Under the pieces are notes generated by a model that ran no database searches, was not told the DNA's origin, and was given only the letters and a program-made list of their open reading frames with translations. Shown here one piece after another: positions 16,783-25,686 of a stretch of 64,000 nucleotides of DNA; position 1 is the first letter of the stretch; each line of letters starts with the position of its first letter. Source of the DNA: Bacillus thuringiensis (GTDB taxonomy: Bacteria > Bacillota > Bacilli > Bacillales > Bacillaceae_G); contig NZ_CP012101.1 in NCBI RefSeq assembly GCF_001182785.1, positions 273,580-337,579 of the forward strand, in the 5' to 3' direction. Position numbers and translations under genes: made by a program.

Positions 16783-17643
16783 ATGAAAAAGTGGGTATTT
16801 ATTTCTCTTTTTATATTATGTATAGTCTGGGGAGGCTTTTATATATCACCATTATTTCAAAAGGAGATTGATGTTAAAATTGCAGAAAAAGATGATAAGG
16901 AAAAAGCTGCAAATATTAAAAAGATAGAGGTTACAGAAGAACAAATTTATAAAGGGGATTTATTATTAGTTAACAAAGATTATTCAGTTAAGGAAGATAG
17001 TGTTAGGTCTGATATTATAAATGTAGCTCAAAATAGTGAATTAGTAAGAGGCTATGGTGTATTGGATAGAAATATTCGCTTATCAAAGGATATTGTGAAT
17101 AAGTTTTTGAACGTTATAGATGCGGCAGGAAAAGAAAGTGTTAATCATTTTTTGATTAGTAGCGGCTATCGGGATTTTCAAGAGCAAAGACAGTTATATG
17201 AAGAAATGGGCTCTGATTATGCACTCCCACCAGGATATAGTGAACATAATTTAGGGTTATCACTGGACGTTGGGTCAACTCAAGAGAAAATGGAGAAAGC
17301 TCCTGAAGGAAAATGGATTGAAGAAAATGTGTGGAAGCACGGTTTTGTGTTACGCTACCCGAAAAATAAAAGTAACATTACAGGCATTCAATATGAGCCA
17401 TGGCATATACGTTACGTCGGTTTGCCTCATAGCGCAATCATGCAAGAAAAGAAATTTACTTTAGAAGAATACTTAGATTTCTTGAAGGAAAAAAAGGAGA
17501 TTTCAACTAATGTTGAGGGGGAAGAGTATAAAGTTTCTTATTATAAAGTTTCAAACAATACGACCATTAATGTCCCGATAAATCAGCATTATGAAATTTC
17601 AGGGAACAATATGGACGGAGTAATTGTGACGGTTCATCAATAG
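16783..17643 (+). CDS. VanY-type D-Ala-D-Ala carboxypeptidase
   Basis: 286 aa. An N-terminal anchor (~4-22, WVFISLFILCIVWGGFYI) is followed by a linker and an M15B domain: SSGYRDFQEQRQ, GYSEHNLGLSLDVG with His155 and Asp162, and EPWHIRYVG with Glu205 and His208. The C-terminal ~50 residues (after EEYLDFLKEKKE) form a small extra beta-rich tail not seen in the 237-aa paralog. GGAGGAAC precedes ATG16783, 82 bases after the kinase. It is probably controlled by the upstream VanR/S-like pair. Removal of terminal D-Ala would reduce vancomycin-type targets or modulate spore/vegetative wall cross-linking. Confidence 0.93.
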   Translation: MKKWVFISLFILCIVWGGFYISPLFQKEIDVKIAEKDDKEKAANIKKIEVTEEQIYKGDLLLVNKDYSVKEDSVRSDIINVAQNSELVRGYGVLDRNIRLSKDIVNKFLNVIDAAGKESVNHFLISSGYRDFQEQRQLYEEMGSDYALPPGYSEHNLGLSLDVGSTQEKMEKAPEGKWIEENVWKHGFVLRYPKNKSNITGIQYEPWHIRYVGLPHSAIMQEKKFTLEEYLDFLKEKKEISTNVEGEEYKVSYYKVSNNTTINVPINQHYEISGNNMDGVIVTVHQ

Positions 17644-17756
17644 TAGTTTATACTTTAAAAATTAAGCCAATATCATTAACTTTAAAACATTTGAGTGGTA
17701 AGATTTTTTTATTTTATCTTTAGACATAAAAACTTTATGACGAAGTAGAGAGGATT

Positions 17757-17774
17757 CTTAAGCTGATGGGCATG
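17757..17774 (-). repeat. IS231-type terminal repeat, right border of the cassette
   Basis: CTTAAGCTGATGGGCATG is the complement of CATGCCCATCAGCTTAAG, differing by one base from the IS231 end at 2774. It stands alone: no transposase sequence adjoins it. GATCACCATA directly outside (17775-17784) repeats the left border sequence. Confidence 0.85.
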
Positions 17775-17784
17775 GATCACCATA

Positions 17785-18394
17785 TCAAAAAAAGAAAATT
17801 GTTCGTTTGGACACAACTTATAGTAAGCGACAGCTAGTCTATAAACAAGCCATTTCTACAATTGCTACGTAATACATACTGGATTTATGTAAATATGTCC
17901 CGATATTATACTATTACTATATAAACTATAATATAAGTAATTCTTTTTATTGTTATATATCTGTCATTTATTGTTAAAGAATCCTTATAATAAGGATTCT
18001 TTTTTTGCATTAAATTTCTAAAAATAAAAGCTAGACCAATGCTAGTTTATTTACATAAATTTCGTTATCAGAAGTAAATGGAAACTGTTTTATAAATTTA
18101 ACCACTTTTTATTATTATCATGACTACCCTTTTTATTTTTCCTAAAAACCCTAAAAACACATGTAAAGCCTGTATATACCTCCATATGCGTTTTTATAAC
18201 GAATTAGACCAAATTACATCAAATTCTTCATCAAAAAGCAAAATAAACAAATTTGAAAAGTCGTTTTTAAATCAAGCCTCATTTTTTTAATACATTCTTT
18301 CAAAAAAAGGAAAAAGGGCTGGATTTTCATCACAGCTCACGTATTGATTGGCTCTGTATGTGTACATGTAGGATATTGAGAACAGCCATTAAAT
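17785..18394. other. Intergenic region, no gene recognised
   Basis: AT-rich, with stops in all frames apart from a few short ORFs lacking ribosome sites. It holds the terminator at 17978-18006. It represents old plasmid DNA that continued from 2396 before the cassette inserted. Confidence 0.5.
17978..18006 (+). terminator. Strong rho-independent terminator
   Basis: AGAATCCTTA (17978-17987) and TAAGGATTCT (17991-18000) form a perfect 10-bp stem followed by six T. The gene it served is no longer present. Confidence 0.8.
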
Positions 18395-19268
18395 TTAAGC
18401 AAGAATTTTTTTCTTATTACCCTCGATACCATTAAGAATCCCTTTATATTTTCTAGAAAATATAATTGATAACATTACATAATTAAAAAATAAGTTAATA
18501 AAAACACCAAATATATTCAAGTTGAACACATAAATGGTCATAACCATCATTACAAAAGTAATTAAATTTATTATATCTGTTTTTATTAAAACATAATTAC
18601 TTTGCCCTATAGTTTGTAAAGCATATTTATAAACATTATGTAACGGATTAAAGATATTGGCTATTATAATAAAGGTAAGTATACTTGTAGCATAATTAAT
18701 TAAATTTGTATCATTTGCAATAAAGGCTACAACCTCATATTTTAAAAATACAAAAATAATACTTAAAACTATGTAAAATACCATAATAAGTCCTAAGGTC
18801 ACCCTAGGAAGTTCCTTTAAATCCATTAATTGTTTAGATCCATACCTTTCATTAACTAGAGTTAAAATGGAAGAATAATACATATACATTGAAATTAAAA
18901 TAATACTTAAAATTTGAGAAATTAATAAATATCCTGATAACTGTATATCTCCTGTTCGAGCAATCATAGCATTTACACCTATAATGAAAATACCGCCTTC
19001 TAAAATCTCTTGACCAACTAGAGAAGTGCTCTTTTTACATAAGAACTTTAAATTATTAATATATATTTTAAAGTTTAGAAAAGTAATTTTTAATTGTTTT
19101 CTACACAAATACATATAAAAAATTAAATTTATACTTAAAGCAATTATAGTTGCTATTGCCGAACCACTTATTCCTAATTTCGGAAAACCAAAGTTACCAA
19201 AAATCAGAAGATAATTTAATATTACATTCAGGATTGAGGCCACCGTTGAACCAATAAAAATCCATTCA
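18395..19268 (-). pseudogene. MATE-family exporter, N-terminally truncated
   Basis: Minus-strand frame of ~290 codons, open from the junction at 19268 to the stop at 18395. It carries MATE features such as ILNVILNYLLIFGNFGFPKL then GISGSAIATII, and a second bundle (LVGQEILEGGIFIIGVNAMI). Seven or eight hydrophobic helices remain of the usual twelve. The first ~150 residues are missing. The frame abuts, head to head, a toxin-gene fragment at 19268. Such proteins couple drug export to Na+/H+; this one is unlikely to work. Confidence 0.8.
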
Positions 19269-20053
19269 CATTACTAAAAGGTGAAATAGAAAAATTTGCA
19301 GACGGTGTTCGCGACTATGGACAGCAACTTACTGCCATGCAGGAAGGATTTAAAAACAGACTACCTGAATATAAACAAATGGCCAGTGATTTACGCTTAG
19401 TAAATCAAAATTTTCATAAGTTTGGAGATTCAGTACAAAAAACTGGGGCATCACTTCATAAACAAGCAGTAATGGCTGATGGACTAATTAATAGTGTCTC
19501 AACGCATGTTGCAGAAGCTCAACAAGCATTTCCGACACTACATACAGATATTATGTCTGGATTAGATGCTGCTAATAACATGATGGACTCTGATAATAAA
19601 ATTGCGAGTTATAAAATTGATGTACCTGCAGCATCCAAAAACATTGGAAATATTGACTTGAGTAATGCACTATGTGATTTAGGTGGTGATCCATCTAGAG
19701 TATATGATTGTAAGAATGATGGAGATTTATCTTTCGTATTGGGTATTACGCCTATAATTGGTACAGGAAAAGAAATTGGACAACTCATAAAAGGGGAAGA
19801 CTTAGTAACAGGTCAAAAATATGGTCCAGAAGATTATGCATGGGGGACACTGGCTGTCGTATCTGGTGGTACAACACGAGTTGTTGGTAAAGTTTTTGGA
19901 AAGGTTGCCGACCTTGAGAAGAAAGGTAAAGCACTAGAAGCGGCTGCAAAGAATACAAAACATGAAGTGAAAATATTAGGAAGAGGCTCTACAGGTAGAA
20001 CTACTGCAAATACATTAGAAGAGCGACTTGCAATAATACAGACTCGATTATAA
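19268..20053 (+). pseudogene. LXG-type polymorphic toxin fragment with pre-toxin TG domain
   Basis: Open from the junction without a start. The N-terminal part (VRDYGQQLTAMQEGFKNRLP, VNQNFHKFGDSVQKTG) resembles the helical end of an LXG secretion domain. Residues around 19740-19850 (FVLGITPIIGTGKEIGQLIK, DLVTGQKYGPEDYAWG) form a pre-toxin TG domain that links LXG/WXG delivery modules to C-terminal toxins. The frame stops at 20053 (LEERLAIIQTRL) without a recognisable toxin domain, directly before immunity-like coding sequence. This suggests deletion of the warhead. LXG toxins are exported by the type VII system in Gram-positive bacteria. Confidence 0.75.
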
Positions 20054-20375
20054 ATTTAGAAATCCATAAGGAATATGTGATTTATGGTATTAGTTCATTT
20101 GATGGAGAATTAGACTATCTAATCTTAGGTGAAAATGAAAACTTGCCTTTTGGTACCCAGCCGAATTATTTGAAGTATCTAATCCTTTACAACCTTTAGA
20201 ATGGTATTTTGCGGATCATAAAGATAGTAAAGCGACAACAATAGAATATATATGGGGTTATAAAGAATTAGCTTTAAATGATAGACATGCTCTTGGTTTA
20301 ATGGAAAGAGATAATAAAGATATTGAAATATTTTTAAAGCGTAAAGCTGAAATTGATAAATTTGAAGAGTTGTAA
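20054..20375 (+). pseudogene. Immunity-protein-like gene, truncated and frameshifted
   Basis: Reads INLEIHKEYVIYGISSFDGE and LDYLILGENENLPF. One missing T near 20150 breaks the frame. It then continues WYPAELFEVSNPLQPLEWYF to a stop at 20373-20375. No start codon: it joins straight onto the toxin fragment. Position after a polymorphic toxin and acidic composition suggest a cognate immunity gene. The family name is not known to me. Confidence 0.55.
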
Positions 20376-20399
20376 TAGTAATAAATCTGATTAACTTAT

Positions 20400-20434
20400 A
20401 AAAGAGGTAGGAATTAAATATTCCTACCTCTTTT
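20400..20434. terminator. Strong bidirectional terminator
   Basis: AAAAGAGGTAGGAA (20400-20413) and TTCCTACCTCTTTT (20421-20434) form a perfect 14-bp stem with A and T tracts on both sides. Confidence 0.85.
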
Positions 20435-20566
20435 ATACATAGCATTTAAATGAACACCTTATTTATTGAAAAAGTAGAAGAATTAAATTTTTATTGATGG
20501 CTTGGTGTATAGGACTTCAGATCATTATAAAACCCTTACCGAGATAAAATAGAGAGGATATTCATT

Positions 20567-20840
20567 ATGGAAACGATACAATTAGATGGACGTAAATTTA
20601 CTAGCAAAGAGATGCTGCATAAAATTTAAAAAGATCAATTAGACTTACCTGATTATTATGGGGAGAATGCTGATGCTTTATGGGATTGTCTTACTGGATG
20701 GATCGACACTTCTGTAAAAATAGAATGGGAATTTTTTAGAGAAAGTAAAGAAATGCTAGGTTCATATGCTGATTTAATTTTAGAAAATTTTCAGGATGCA
20801 CAAAAAAAGTCCAGATGAGTACTATATTGTTGTAAAATAA
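20567..20840 (+). pseudogene. Barstar-family RNase inhibitor, disrupted
   Basis: METIQLDGRKFTSKEMLHKI is followed by TAA, then DLPDYYGENADALWDCLTGW, the barstar signature helix, and YADLILENFQDAQKK. Two lesions: a Leu codon changed to TAA (20627 area) and an extra A in the A-run near 20803-20809. After correction the tail is SPDEYYIVVK and stops at 20840. Barstar-type proteins neutralise barnase-like RNases. Near an LXG toxin fragment it probably was an orphan immunity gene. Confidence 0.85.
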
Positions 20841-20863
20841 CTAAAAAGAACTTAGGTAAACAT

Positions 20864-20900
20864 AAAAAACGTAGAAATAATTATTTTCTACGTTTTTTAT
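20864..20900. terminator. Bidirectional terminator
   Basis: AAAAAACGTAGAAA (20864-20877) pairs with TTTCTACGTTTTTT (20885-20898). Confidence 0.8.
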
Positions 20901-21180
20901 TGTATCAATTTGAATACTTTCCCAGAGTGGCCCTTCATACCTCGAATCGTTTCCGTACCCCAATTACCTATGAAATTAGGTGATTTTTCTTTGTTATATA
21001 ATATCTATATAGTGATAATATAATTTAGCAAAGCAGACCATGGATCCTTGTAACCATCCCATATCTCAAACATTTTTTCATAGCTAAAATATTATACACA
21101 TACGTTTGGTTAATTTCCCCATAACTAACTTCTGTATCATTTAAGAAAAAAGATAAAGAAAAACCATTTACATATATTCA
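20897..21180 (-). pseudogene. Decayed unidentified gene
   Basis: Minus-strand segments in changing frames: VNGFSLSFFLNDTEVSYGEI, then EKMFEIWDGYKDPWSALLNY, then NFIGNWGTETIRGMKGHSGK and a stop at 20897-20899. At least two frame breaks. The pieces look like one small protein. I do not recognise it. Position suggests another immunity-type gene. Confidence 0.4.
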
Positions 21181-21450
21181 AGAATTATTTTTAGTTATAA
21201 CATAAAATTAATTTTCTTATAGTTAATTAATCCTAAATTTAATTCCAATAATGATTGTTGAGAAATAAAAATCTTATTGTCACAACAAAGCAGTAAGCCC
21301 TAATTAGCTAATTGCTTGCTGTACAAAAGAAATTAGGCCCTAAAAGCGCGGGTATGTAACTTTAAATTACAGTTATAATATGTACAAGACATAACATTTT
21401 ATGTGGAAATAACATAATAAAAATTTCATTTTATAGAAAATCAACAAACT

Positions 21451-21484
21451 AAAACGAGCACTTGTGCCAGAGTTCTCGTTTTAT
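21451..21484 (+). terminator. Terminator-like hairpin
   Basis: AAAACGAG (21451-21458) pairs with CTCGTTTT (21475-21482), then ATAAAA. Confidence 0.5.
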
Positions 21485-21731
21485 AAAATGCCGTCATTCA
21501 TTATGTTATGTTTGTGAGTCATGAACAATTGAATGATGCGAAAAGTAAGGTTCAAAATAGTTTATGTCGCTGCTATTAAGTAGGTGTCCGTACTAAAAAA
21601 CAGCTAGCAAAAAGCTAACTGCTCTAAAAAAAGAAGTGAAGAAATACAAGGGAGGATTATTTGAGTACCGGCTTATTGCCCATGTATAGTATGCGATATG
21701 TATTAAAGGGTATTCAGATTTGCAAAAATAA

Positions 21732-21762
21732 AAAGAGCACCTTTGAACAGTGCTCTTTCCTT
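21732..21762. terminator. Terminator-like hairpin
   Basis: AAAGAGCAC (21732-21740) pairs with GTGCTCTTT (21750-21758). Confidence 0.6.
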
Positions 21763-22029
21763 GAGTGTATATTGCAGGGACTTTCAGGAAGGTTTTTAAG
21801 GAATAAAATGAATAAGCTCGACTCTGAATGGAAGCGGCCTCACAATAACATATGAAAAAGTCGTAGTAGGAGTGACAATGAAAGTATTCAAAACTCAACA
21901 AAGTGATCCTTTTAAGCAGCATATAAATGTTTTTGTAATTTCATAGCGAAAAATATTTTATCAAAATTGGTAGGATGCGCTAATTTACTGTCGAATTGGT
22001 ACATGAACTAGAAGGAGGGAGTACAATAT

Positions 22030-22311
22030 ATGCTATATCATTTAATAAAATTAGGGGAAGCATTAGAATCTGAGGTAAAGCAATCCGAGGATAGATTATA
22101 TTTTGATTCAGTAAATTTTGGAGTTTGGGCGTCAAAAAGTATTTTGTATATAGAGAAGTATCATAAAGGCTCTTTTATAGTAAATCAAATGAAGAAAAGT
22201 TATAAAGAAATAGATTATACAAATAATTATACATTTTACAAATTGATGTTAAGTACATTGAAAGTAATACAAGATGAAGAAAATGAAGAAATAAAGGAAG
22301 TTAAAGCATAA
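22030..22311 (+). CDS. Hypothetical protein, 93 aa
   Basis: Good ribosome site (AGAAGGAGGGAG) before ATG22030. Soluble, acidic, helical; begins MLYHLIKLGEALESEVKQSE and ends DEENEEIKEVKA. No recognised domain. It precedes phage-type genes and may be part of a phage-derived segment. Confidence 0.65.
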   Translation: MLYHLIKLGEALESEVKQSEDRLYFDSVNFGVWASKSILYIEKYHKGSFIVNQMKKSYKEIDYTNNYTFYKLMLSTLKVIQDEENEEIKEVKA

Positions 22312-22394
22312 TTTAAAATTAATTGAAGGGAAAGTAAAGCGTGTATCATATAAGTTTTGAGTAGAAGAATGGAAAAAAGTCCGGCTAGAAAACT

Positions 22395-22455
22395 AGAGGA
22401 CACCAATTTTTAAAACAGTTATTACAGCTGTCTTAAGAAATGGTGTCCTCTTTTA
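22395..22455 (+). terminator. Terminator with long loop
   Basis: AGAGGACACCA (22395-22405) and TGGTGTCCTCT (22441-22451) form a perfect 11-bp stem, then TTTATTTT. The loop contains a smaller hairpin. Confidence 0.75.
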
Positions 22456-22477
22456 TTTTGAAAGGGGGGATGGGGAA

Positions 22478-22615
22478 ATGAAGTCACTAAGAGATCAGCT
22501 ATGTGAATGGAAAAAGCAATCAAAACAAGTTAAAAAGAAAAATAAGAAAAAACGAAAAGAGAAATTAAGCGCTCGTGAAATTGAAGATTTAATGGGGAGG
22601 AATAGATTTTGTTAG
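22478..22615 (+). CDS. 45-aa Lys-rich phage-type hypothetical
   Basis: GGGGGGATGGGG ribosome site, ATG22478. MKSLRDQLCEWKKQSKQ, a run of Lys/Arg, then LSAREIEDLMGRNRF. I recall similar short basic proteins upstream of late regulators in B. cereus phages. Function unknown; it may be truncated, since relatives appear longer after LMG. Confidence 0.65.
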   Translation: MKSLRDQLCEWKKQSKQVKKKNKKKRKEKLSAREIEDLMGRNRFC

Positions 22616-22675
22616 GAACGTAGACGTTGGACGTTAAGACAAAAGTAATTTAATAATACAAAGGAGTGGTCATAC

Positions 22676-23140
22676 ATAACTAAACAATTATCTTTCTTTC
22701 TAAAAATCGATAGAGAAGCAACACAAGAGGAATTAGAAAGCGTGTTGGAAAGTGTACGTATACATAGACAATTTGGGATGATGCGTAAAGAAATGAAAAT
22801 CTCTCTTTCTTATGAAATGCGTGAGCACGTTCCTACACATGCAGTTGGTAAGCCATTAGAAGATGTTTCCATGACAAATATTCAACAAAGTAAACAAGAA
22901 GAATGCCTTGAAAGAATATCATTACGTATTGATCAGTTTATAAATCCATTAGGAAACGGGCATGTAGGAATTATCCAAAGGGATAATATTTATAAATGTT
23001 ATTTAGAAGAAGAGGATGTATGTAGTTATATGTTTTATAACGAAATTGAAATGTAAGAGCGTACTTATAGACGTTAGAAGTCCAAAGCTTTTTATAAGCT
23101 CGCTTTTGTACTTGGATTAGAAGTTTACGAGAGAGAATGA
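22676..23140 (+). pseudogene. ArpU-family phage late regulator, disrupted
   Basis: With an ATA in place of the start codon (22676, ribosome site AAGGAGTGG at the right distance), the frame reads TKQLSFFLKIDREATQEELE, HAVGKPLEDVSMTNIQQSKQ and YKCYLEEEDVCSYMFYNEIE. It is then interrupted by TAA and TAG, each replacing one codon, before KSKAFYKLAFVLGLEVYERE and a final TGA at 23138-23140. ArpU-type proteins control late phage or export genes. The lost start and two internal stops make it a pseudogene. The final stop overlaps the next ATG. Confidence 0.8.
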
Positions 23141-23679
23141 AGGTAATGGATAATGAAATTTTTCAGTCGATACATGATCCAAAGGAAATAAAGCAGCTAA
23201 AAGAGTATTATAAGGAGAAGAGTGTACGAAATTATATTTTATTCATTATGGGCATTAATATGGATCTCAGAATATCAAATATTTTGAAATTGAAAGTAGG
23301 GGATGTCAGAGGCAGTCATATCTTTATGAGGGAAAAGAAAACAGGGAAACAGAAACGAATACAAATTACTGCAGCTCTTAGAAGCGAACTTAGTTGGTTT
23401 ATTGAAGAAAGAGAAGACAATGAGTATTTATTACAAAGTGGACAATGTAGGAGTCGTAGCGTGACATATAAGATAGTAAACGGAGCAGCATCAGAGTTTG
23501 GATCAGATGAAATAGACACACATACGTTGAGAAAGACGTACGGGTATCACATGTACATGCAAGCCAAAAATGTATTACTCATGGAAATATTCAATCTCTC
23601 GTCATAGAAGGTCACGTTACGTTATATAGGTGTAAACTAAGATGTAATGGATAAAGCAATGACTAGGTTTAAAATCTAA
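23137..23679 (+). pseudogene. Short phage tyrosine recombinase, two stops near the C-terminus
   Basis: ~180-codon integrase catalytic domain without the N-terminal SAM-like domain: MGINMDLRISNILKLKVGDV (first Arg), EIDTHTLRKTYGYHMYMQ (HxxR box), then EIFNLSS followed by TAG, KVTLRYIGVN with the catalytic Tyr, TAA, and DVMDKAMTRFKI to 23679. The stops remove the nucleophile. It follows the ArpU gene as in B. cereus prophages. A related broken copy is at 47199-47719. Confidence 0.85.
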
Positions 23680-23690
23680 GCATTGCTTTT
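23653..23690 (+). terminator. Terminator overlapping the recombinase end
   Basis: AAAGCAATG (about 23653-23661) pairs with CATTGCTTT (about 23681-23689), then TTAAAAAAA. Confidence 0.6.
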
Positions 23691-23884
23691 TAAAAAAATC
23701 TATACAGTCACTCATAAATTGCGTACTGTGCAATTCAAAAGAGAAAGTTAAATGAATTTAATAATATCAAGGGATTCAGCGAAGTGCTCAGTTAAATGCA
23801 ATATAAGATATGTGTAACTGACAAGCATAAAATGATGAGATTCTGTATAGTAGTTAAATATACTTAATATGAGGTGATGATGGA

Positions 23885-24130
23885 TTGGCTTGCGAAGAGC
23901 TACTGTGTGAATTGGTTGAGTATAAAATGTTGCAGGGCGAAAAACCGAATCTTTTAAGGATAAATCCAAATTATTATAGAATGATATTAGAGGACTTGGC
24001 TTATCCAGAGTGGCTAATTAGAAAAAAACAAAAGGCAAAAGAGCATGAGTTATTAGGGATTAGAGTGCAAATAACAGAGCAAATTGAAAAATTTGAAATG
24101 AGAATAGTGAAAAAGTTGGCAGAGTCTTGA
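23885..24130 (+). CDS. Hypothetical phage-type protein, 81 aa
   Basis: TTG start at 23885 with GAGGTGATG 6-12 bases upstream. EELLCELVEYKMLQGEKPNL, EDLAYPEWLIRKKQKAKEHE. Charged, helical, no membrane segment. Resembles small proteins next to integrases in Bacillus phages. After its stop (24131-24328) only a scrap of phage-type coding (DGTRLNVTVEKRISLK) precedes the IS3 element. Confidence 0.6.
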   Translation: MACEELLCELVEYKMLQGEKPNLLRINPNYYRMILEDLAYPEWLIRKKQKAKEHELLGIRVQITEQIEKFEMRIVKKLAES

Positions 24131-24361
24131 CTGTTTCTTGGCAGAAAATGTGCCGGTTATTTTTGAATTTCCGTGTTATAGTTGTATTGTGAGAAGTGGC
24201 GGAAAACACACCTCATACAGATTTTCTGTATTTTTCCTAAACGACCTATAGTGACGGCATATAAAATCCGAAACCAGATTTTGATGGTACCAGGTTGAAT
24301 GTAACCGTTGAAAAAAGAATATCCTTGAAGTGACCCCTAAAAGTTAGACACGGTTATTTCA

Positions 24362-25159
24362 TTAGGCAGCTTGATAAAAGTGAGTCCGGTATTGTACCGG
24401 GCTCATTTTTAATTTTGCCTTAATCCGTTTCGTATTATAATAATCTATATATTTTTCTAATTCTATTTTAAAGTGCTCTACATTTTCAAATTCTTTTATG
24501 TAGAGGAACTCCGACTTCATAATCCCAAAGAAATTTTCTATTACTGCGTTGTCGTAACAGTTTCCTTTTCGAGACATACTCTGGACGATAGCTCTTGATT
24601 CAAGTGTCCGGACGTACTGTCTCATTTGATAATGCCATCCTTGATCCGAATGCATCAGTAGCTGGTGGGTTTCGGGTAAACGTTCCAATGCTTTCTCTAA
24701 CATGTCTGAAACAAGCGAATACGTCGGTCTAGAACCAATTGTATAGGTAATAATTTCACCATTATACAAATCTAATACAGGTGATACATACAGTTTTTCT
24801 CCAAACAATTTAAACTCTGTGATGTCTGTTACCCACTTTTGATTCGGTGCATCTGTATGAAAATTACGCTCTAAAATATTAGGTGCAATTCTACCGACTT
24901 TTCCTTTATAGGATTTATATTTCTTCATACGCACAACACACTTTAACCCAAGCTCTTTCATAATGCGCTGAACCTTCTTGTGGTTCACTTTCTGGCCACG
25001 ATTCGTTAATTCATCACGAATGCGACGGTAACCATAACGACCTTCATTTTCCTCATAAATCGCTTTAATCTCAGCTTTCAAATCGGCATCTACATCTGGA
25101 CGATTCATTTTCTTTACTAAATCATAATACGTGCTTCGAGGAATAGTAGCTAGCTCCAC
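24362..25159 (-). CDS. IS3-family transposase OrfB (rve integrase core)
   Basis: 265 aa. N-terminal HTH_21-like stretch (YEENEGRYGYRRIRDELTNR), then the DDE core: Asp112 (KWVTDITEF), Asp172 (LLMHSDQGWHYQ) and Glu208 (CYDNAVIENFFGIMKSE), giving the D(35)E spacing of IS3. Normally made as an OrfAB fusion by -1 frameshifting. Because orfA is damaged here, a functional fusion is unlikely even though orfB is intact. Confidence 0.93.
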   Translation of the reverse strand: MELATIPRSTYYDLVKKMNRPDVDADLKAEIKAIYEENEGRYGYRRIRDELTNRGQKVNHKKVQRIMKELGLKCVVRMKKYKSYKGKVGRIAPNILERNFHTDAPNQKWVTDITEFKLFGEKLYVSPVLDLYNGEIITYTIGSRPTYSLVSDMLEKALERLPETHQLLMHSDQGWHYQMRQYVRTLESRAIVQSMSRKGNCYDNAVIENFFGIMKSEFLYIKEFENVEHFKIELEKYIDYYNTKRIKAKLKMSPVQYRTHFYQAA

Positions 25160-25197
25160 GAGTGCCTTGACCGAATATTTATGCCTTAATTCATAGA

Positions 25198-25681
25198 CTA
25201 CTTGCGCTTTGTCTTGTTTTGTGATTTTTCCTTGTTTTGAACTAAGGCATTTAACTTTTTTAAGTACTCATTTTCCATCTCAAGCTGTTTAATGCGTGCT
25301 TCAAGTGCTTCGACTGACCCTTCAGTTAAAGGTTGTTTTAATTGTTTATTTGAATCTTTTTTCATGGACGGACGCCCCTTTTTCTTAGATTGAAGAGCAT
25401 CAATTCCTTGTGTTTCGAGCTGTTTTTTCCAAACAGAAATCGTTGAAGGGGCAGGAATATTAAAGATAGCTGCCGTCTTAAATAAGGACATACCGTTTTC
25501 AATCATAAAGTTTAGTACGTCTAAGAAAAGCTTCCAGACCATTCTGTTTATATTGGTTTACCCAATTCAAAATGATTGTGTCACTTATACCGAGCGATCT
25601 ACCCAGTTCTCGATAACTTTCATTTCCGTTCAAATAACGTAGAACGATTTGTATTTTTTCATCAGCTGTAAATTTAGCCAT
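25198..25681 (-). pseudogene. IS3 OrfA, internal deletion with frame change
   Basis: Starts MAKFTADEKIQIVLRYLNGN at 25681 (HTH_28 type). After NGLEAF about a dozen codons corresponding to KKRYTSYSTQYKL of copy 2 are missing and the frame changes. It continues DVLNFMIENGMSLFKTAAIF, a KKKGRPSMKK linker and a Leu-zipper (EALEARIKQLEMENEYLKKL) to 25198. The zipper normally mediates OrfA/OrfAB multimerisation. Confidence 0.85.
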
Positions 25682-25686
25682 AGAAA

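Larger units (their letters stand above)
2407..17774. mobile_element. 15.4-kb IS231-bounded composite cassette (MIC231-like)
   Basis: Left end CATGCCTATCAACTTAAG (2407-2424) and right end, read on the minus strand, CATGCCCATCAGCTTAAG (17757-17774) are IS231-type terminal inverted repeats. They are flanked by a perfect 10-bp direct repeat. Inside lie IS231 fragments, one intact-length IS231 with its own target duplication, a passenger-carrying IS231, an IS110 element, a Nudix gene, and a VanRS/VanY peptidoglycan cluster. IS231-ended mobile insertion cassettes carrying a D-stereospecific peptidase gene are known in B. cereus (MIC231). The size and gene content here suggest an enlarged relative that moved as a unit and was later invaded by other elements. 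No intact IS231 transposase remains inside, so any movement would need one in trans. Confidence 0.75.
21181..22029. other. Intergenic region with two hairpins, no supported gene
   Basis: ORFs in 21593-21922 lack ribosome sites and overlap terminator-like hairpins, so I do not call them. Hairpins at 21451-21484 and 21732-21762 are listed separately. Confidence 0.4.

Noticed and set aside
20179..20445. 88-codon minus ORF over the immunity remnant
   Set aside because: It is a shadow of the plus-strand coding debris and runs through a terminator.
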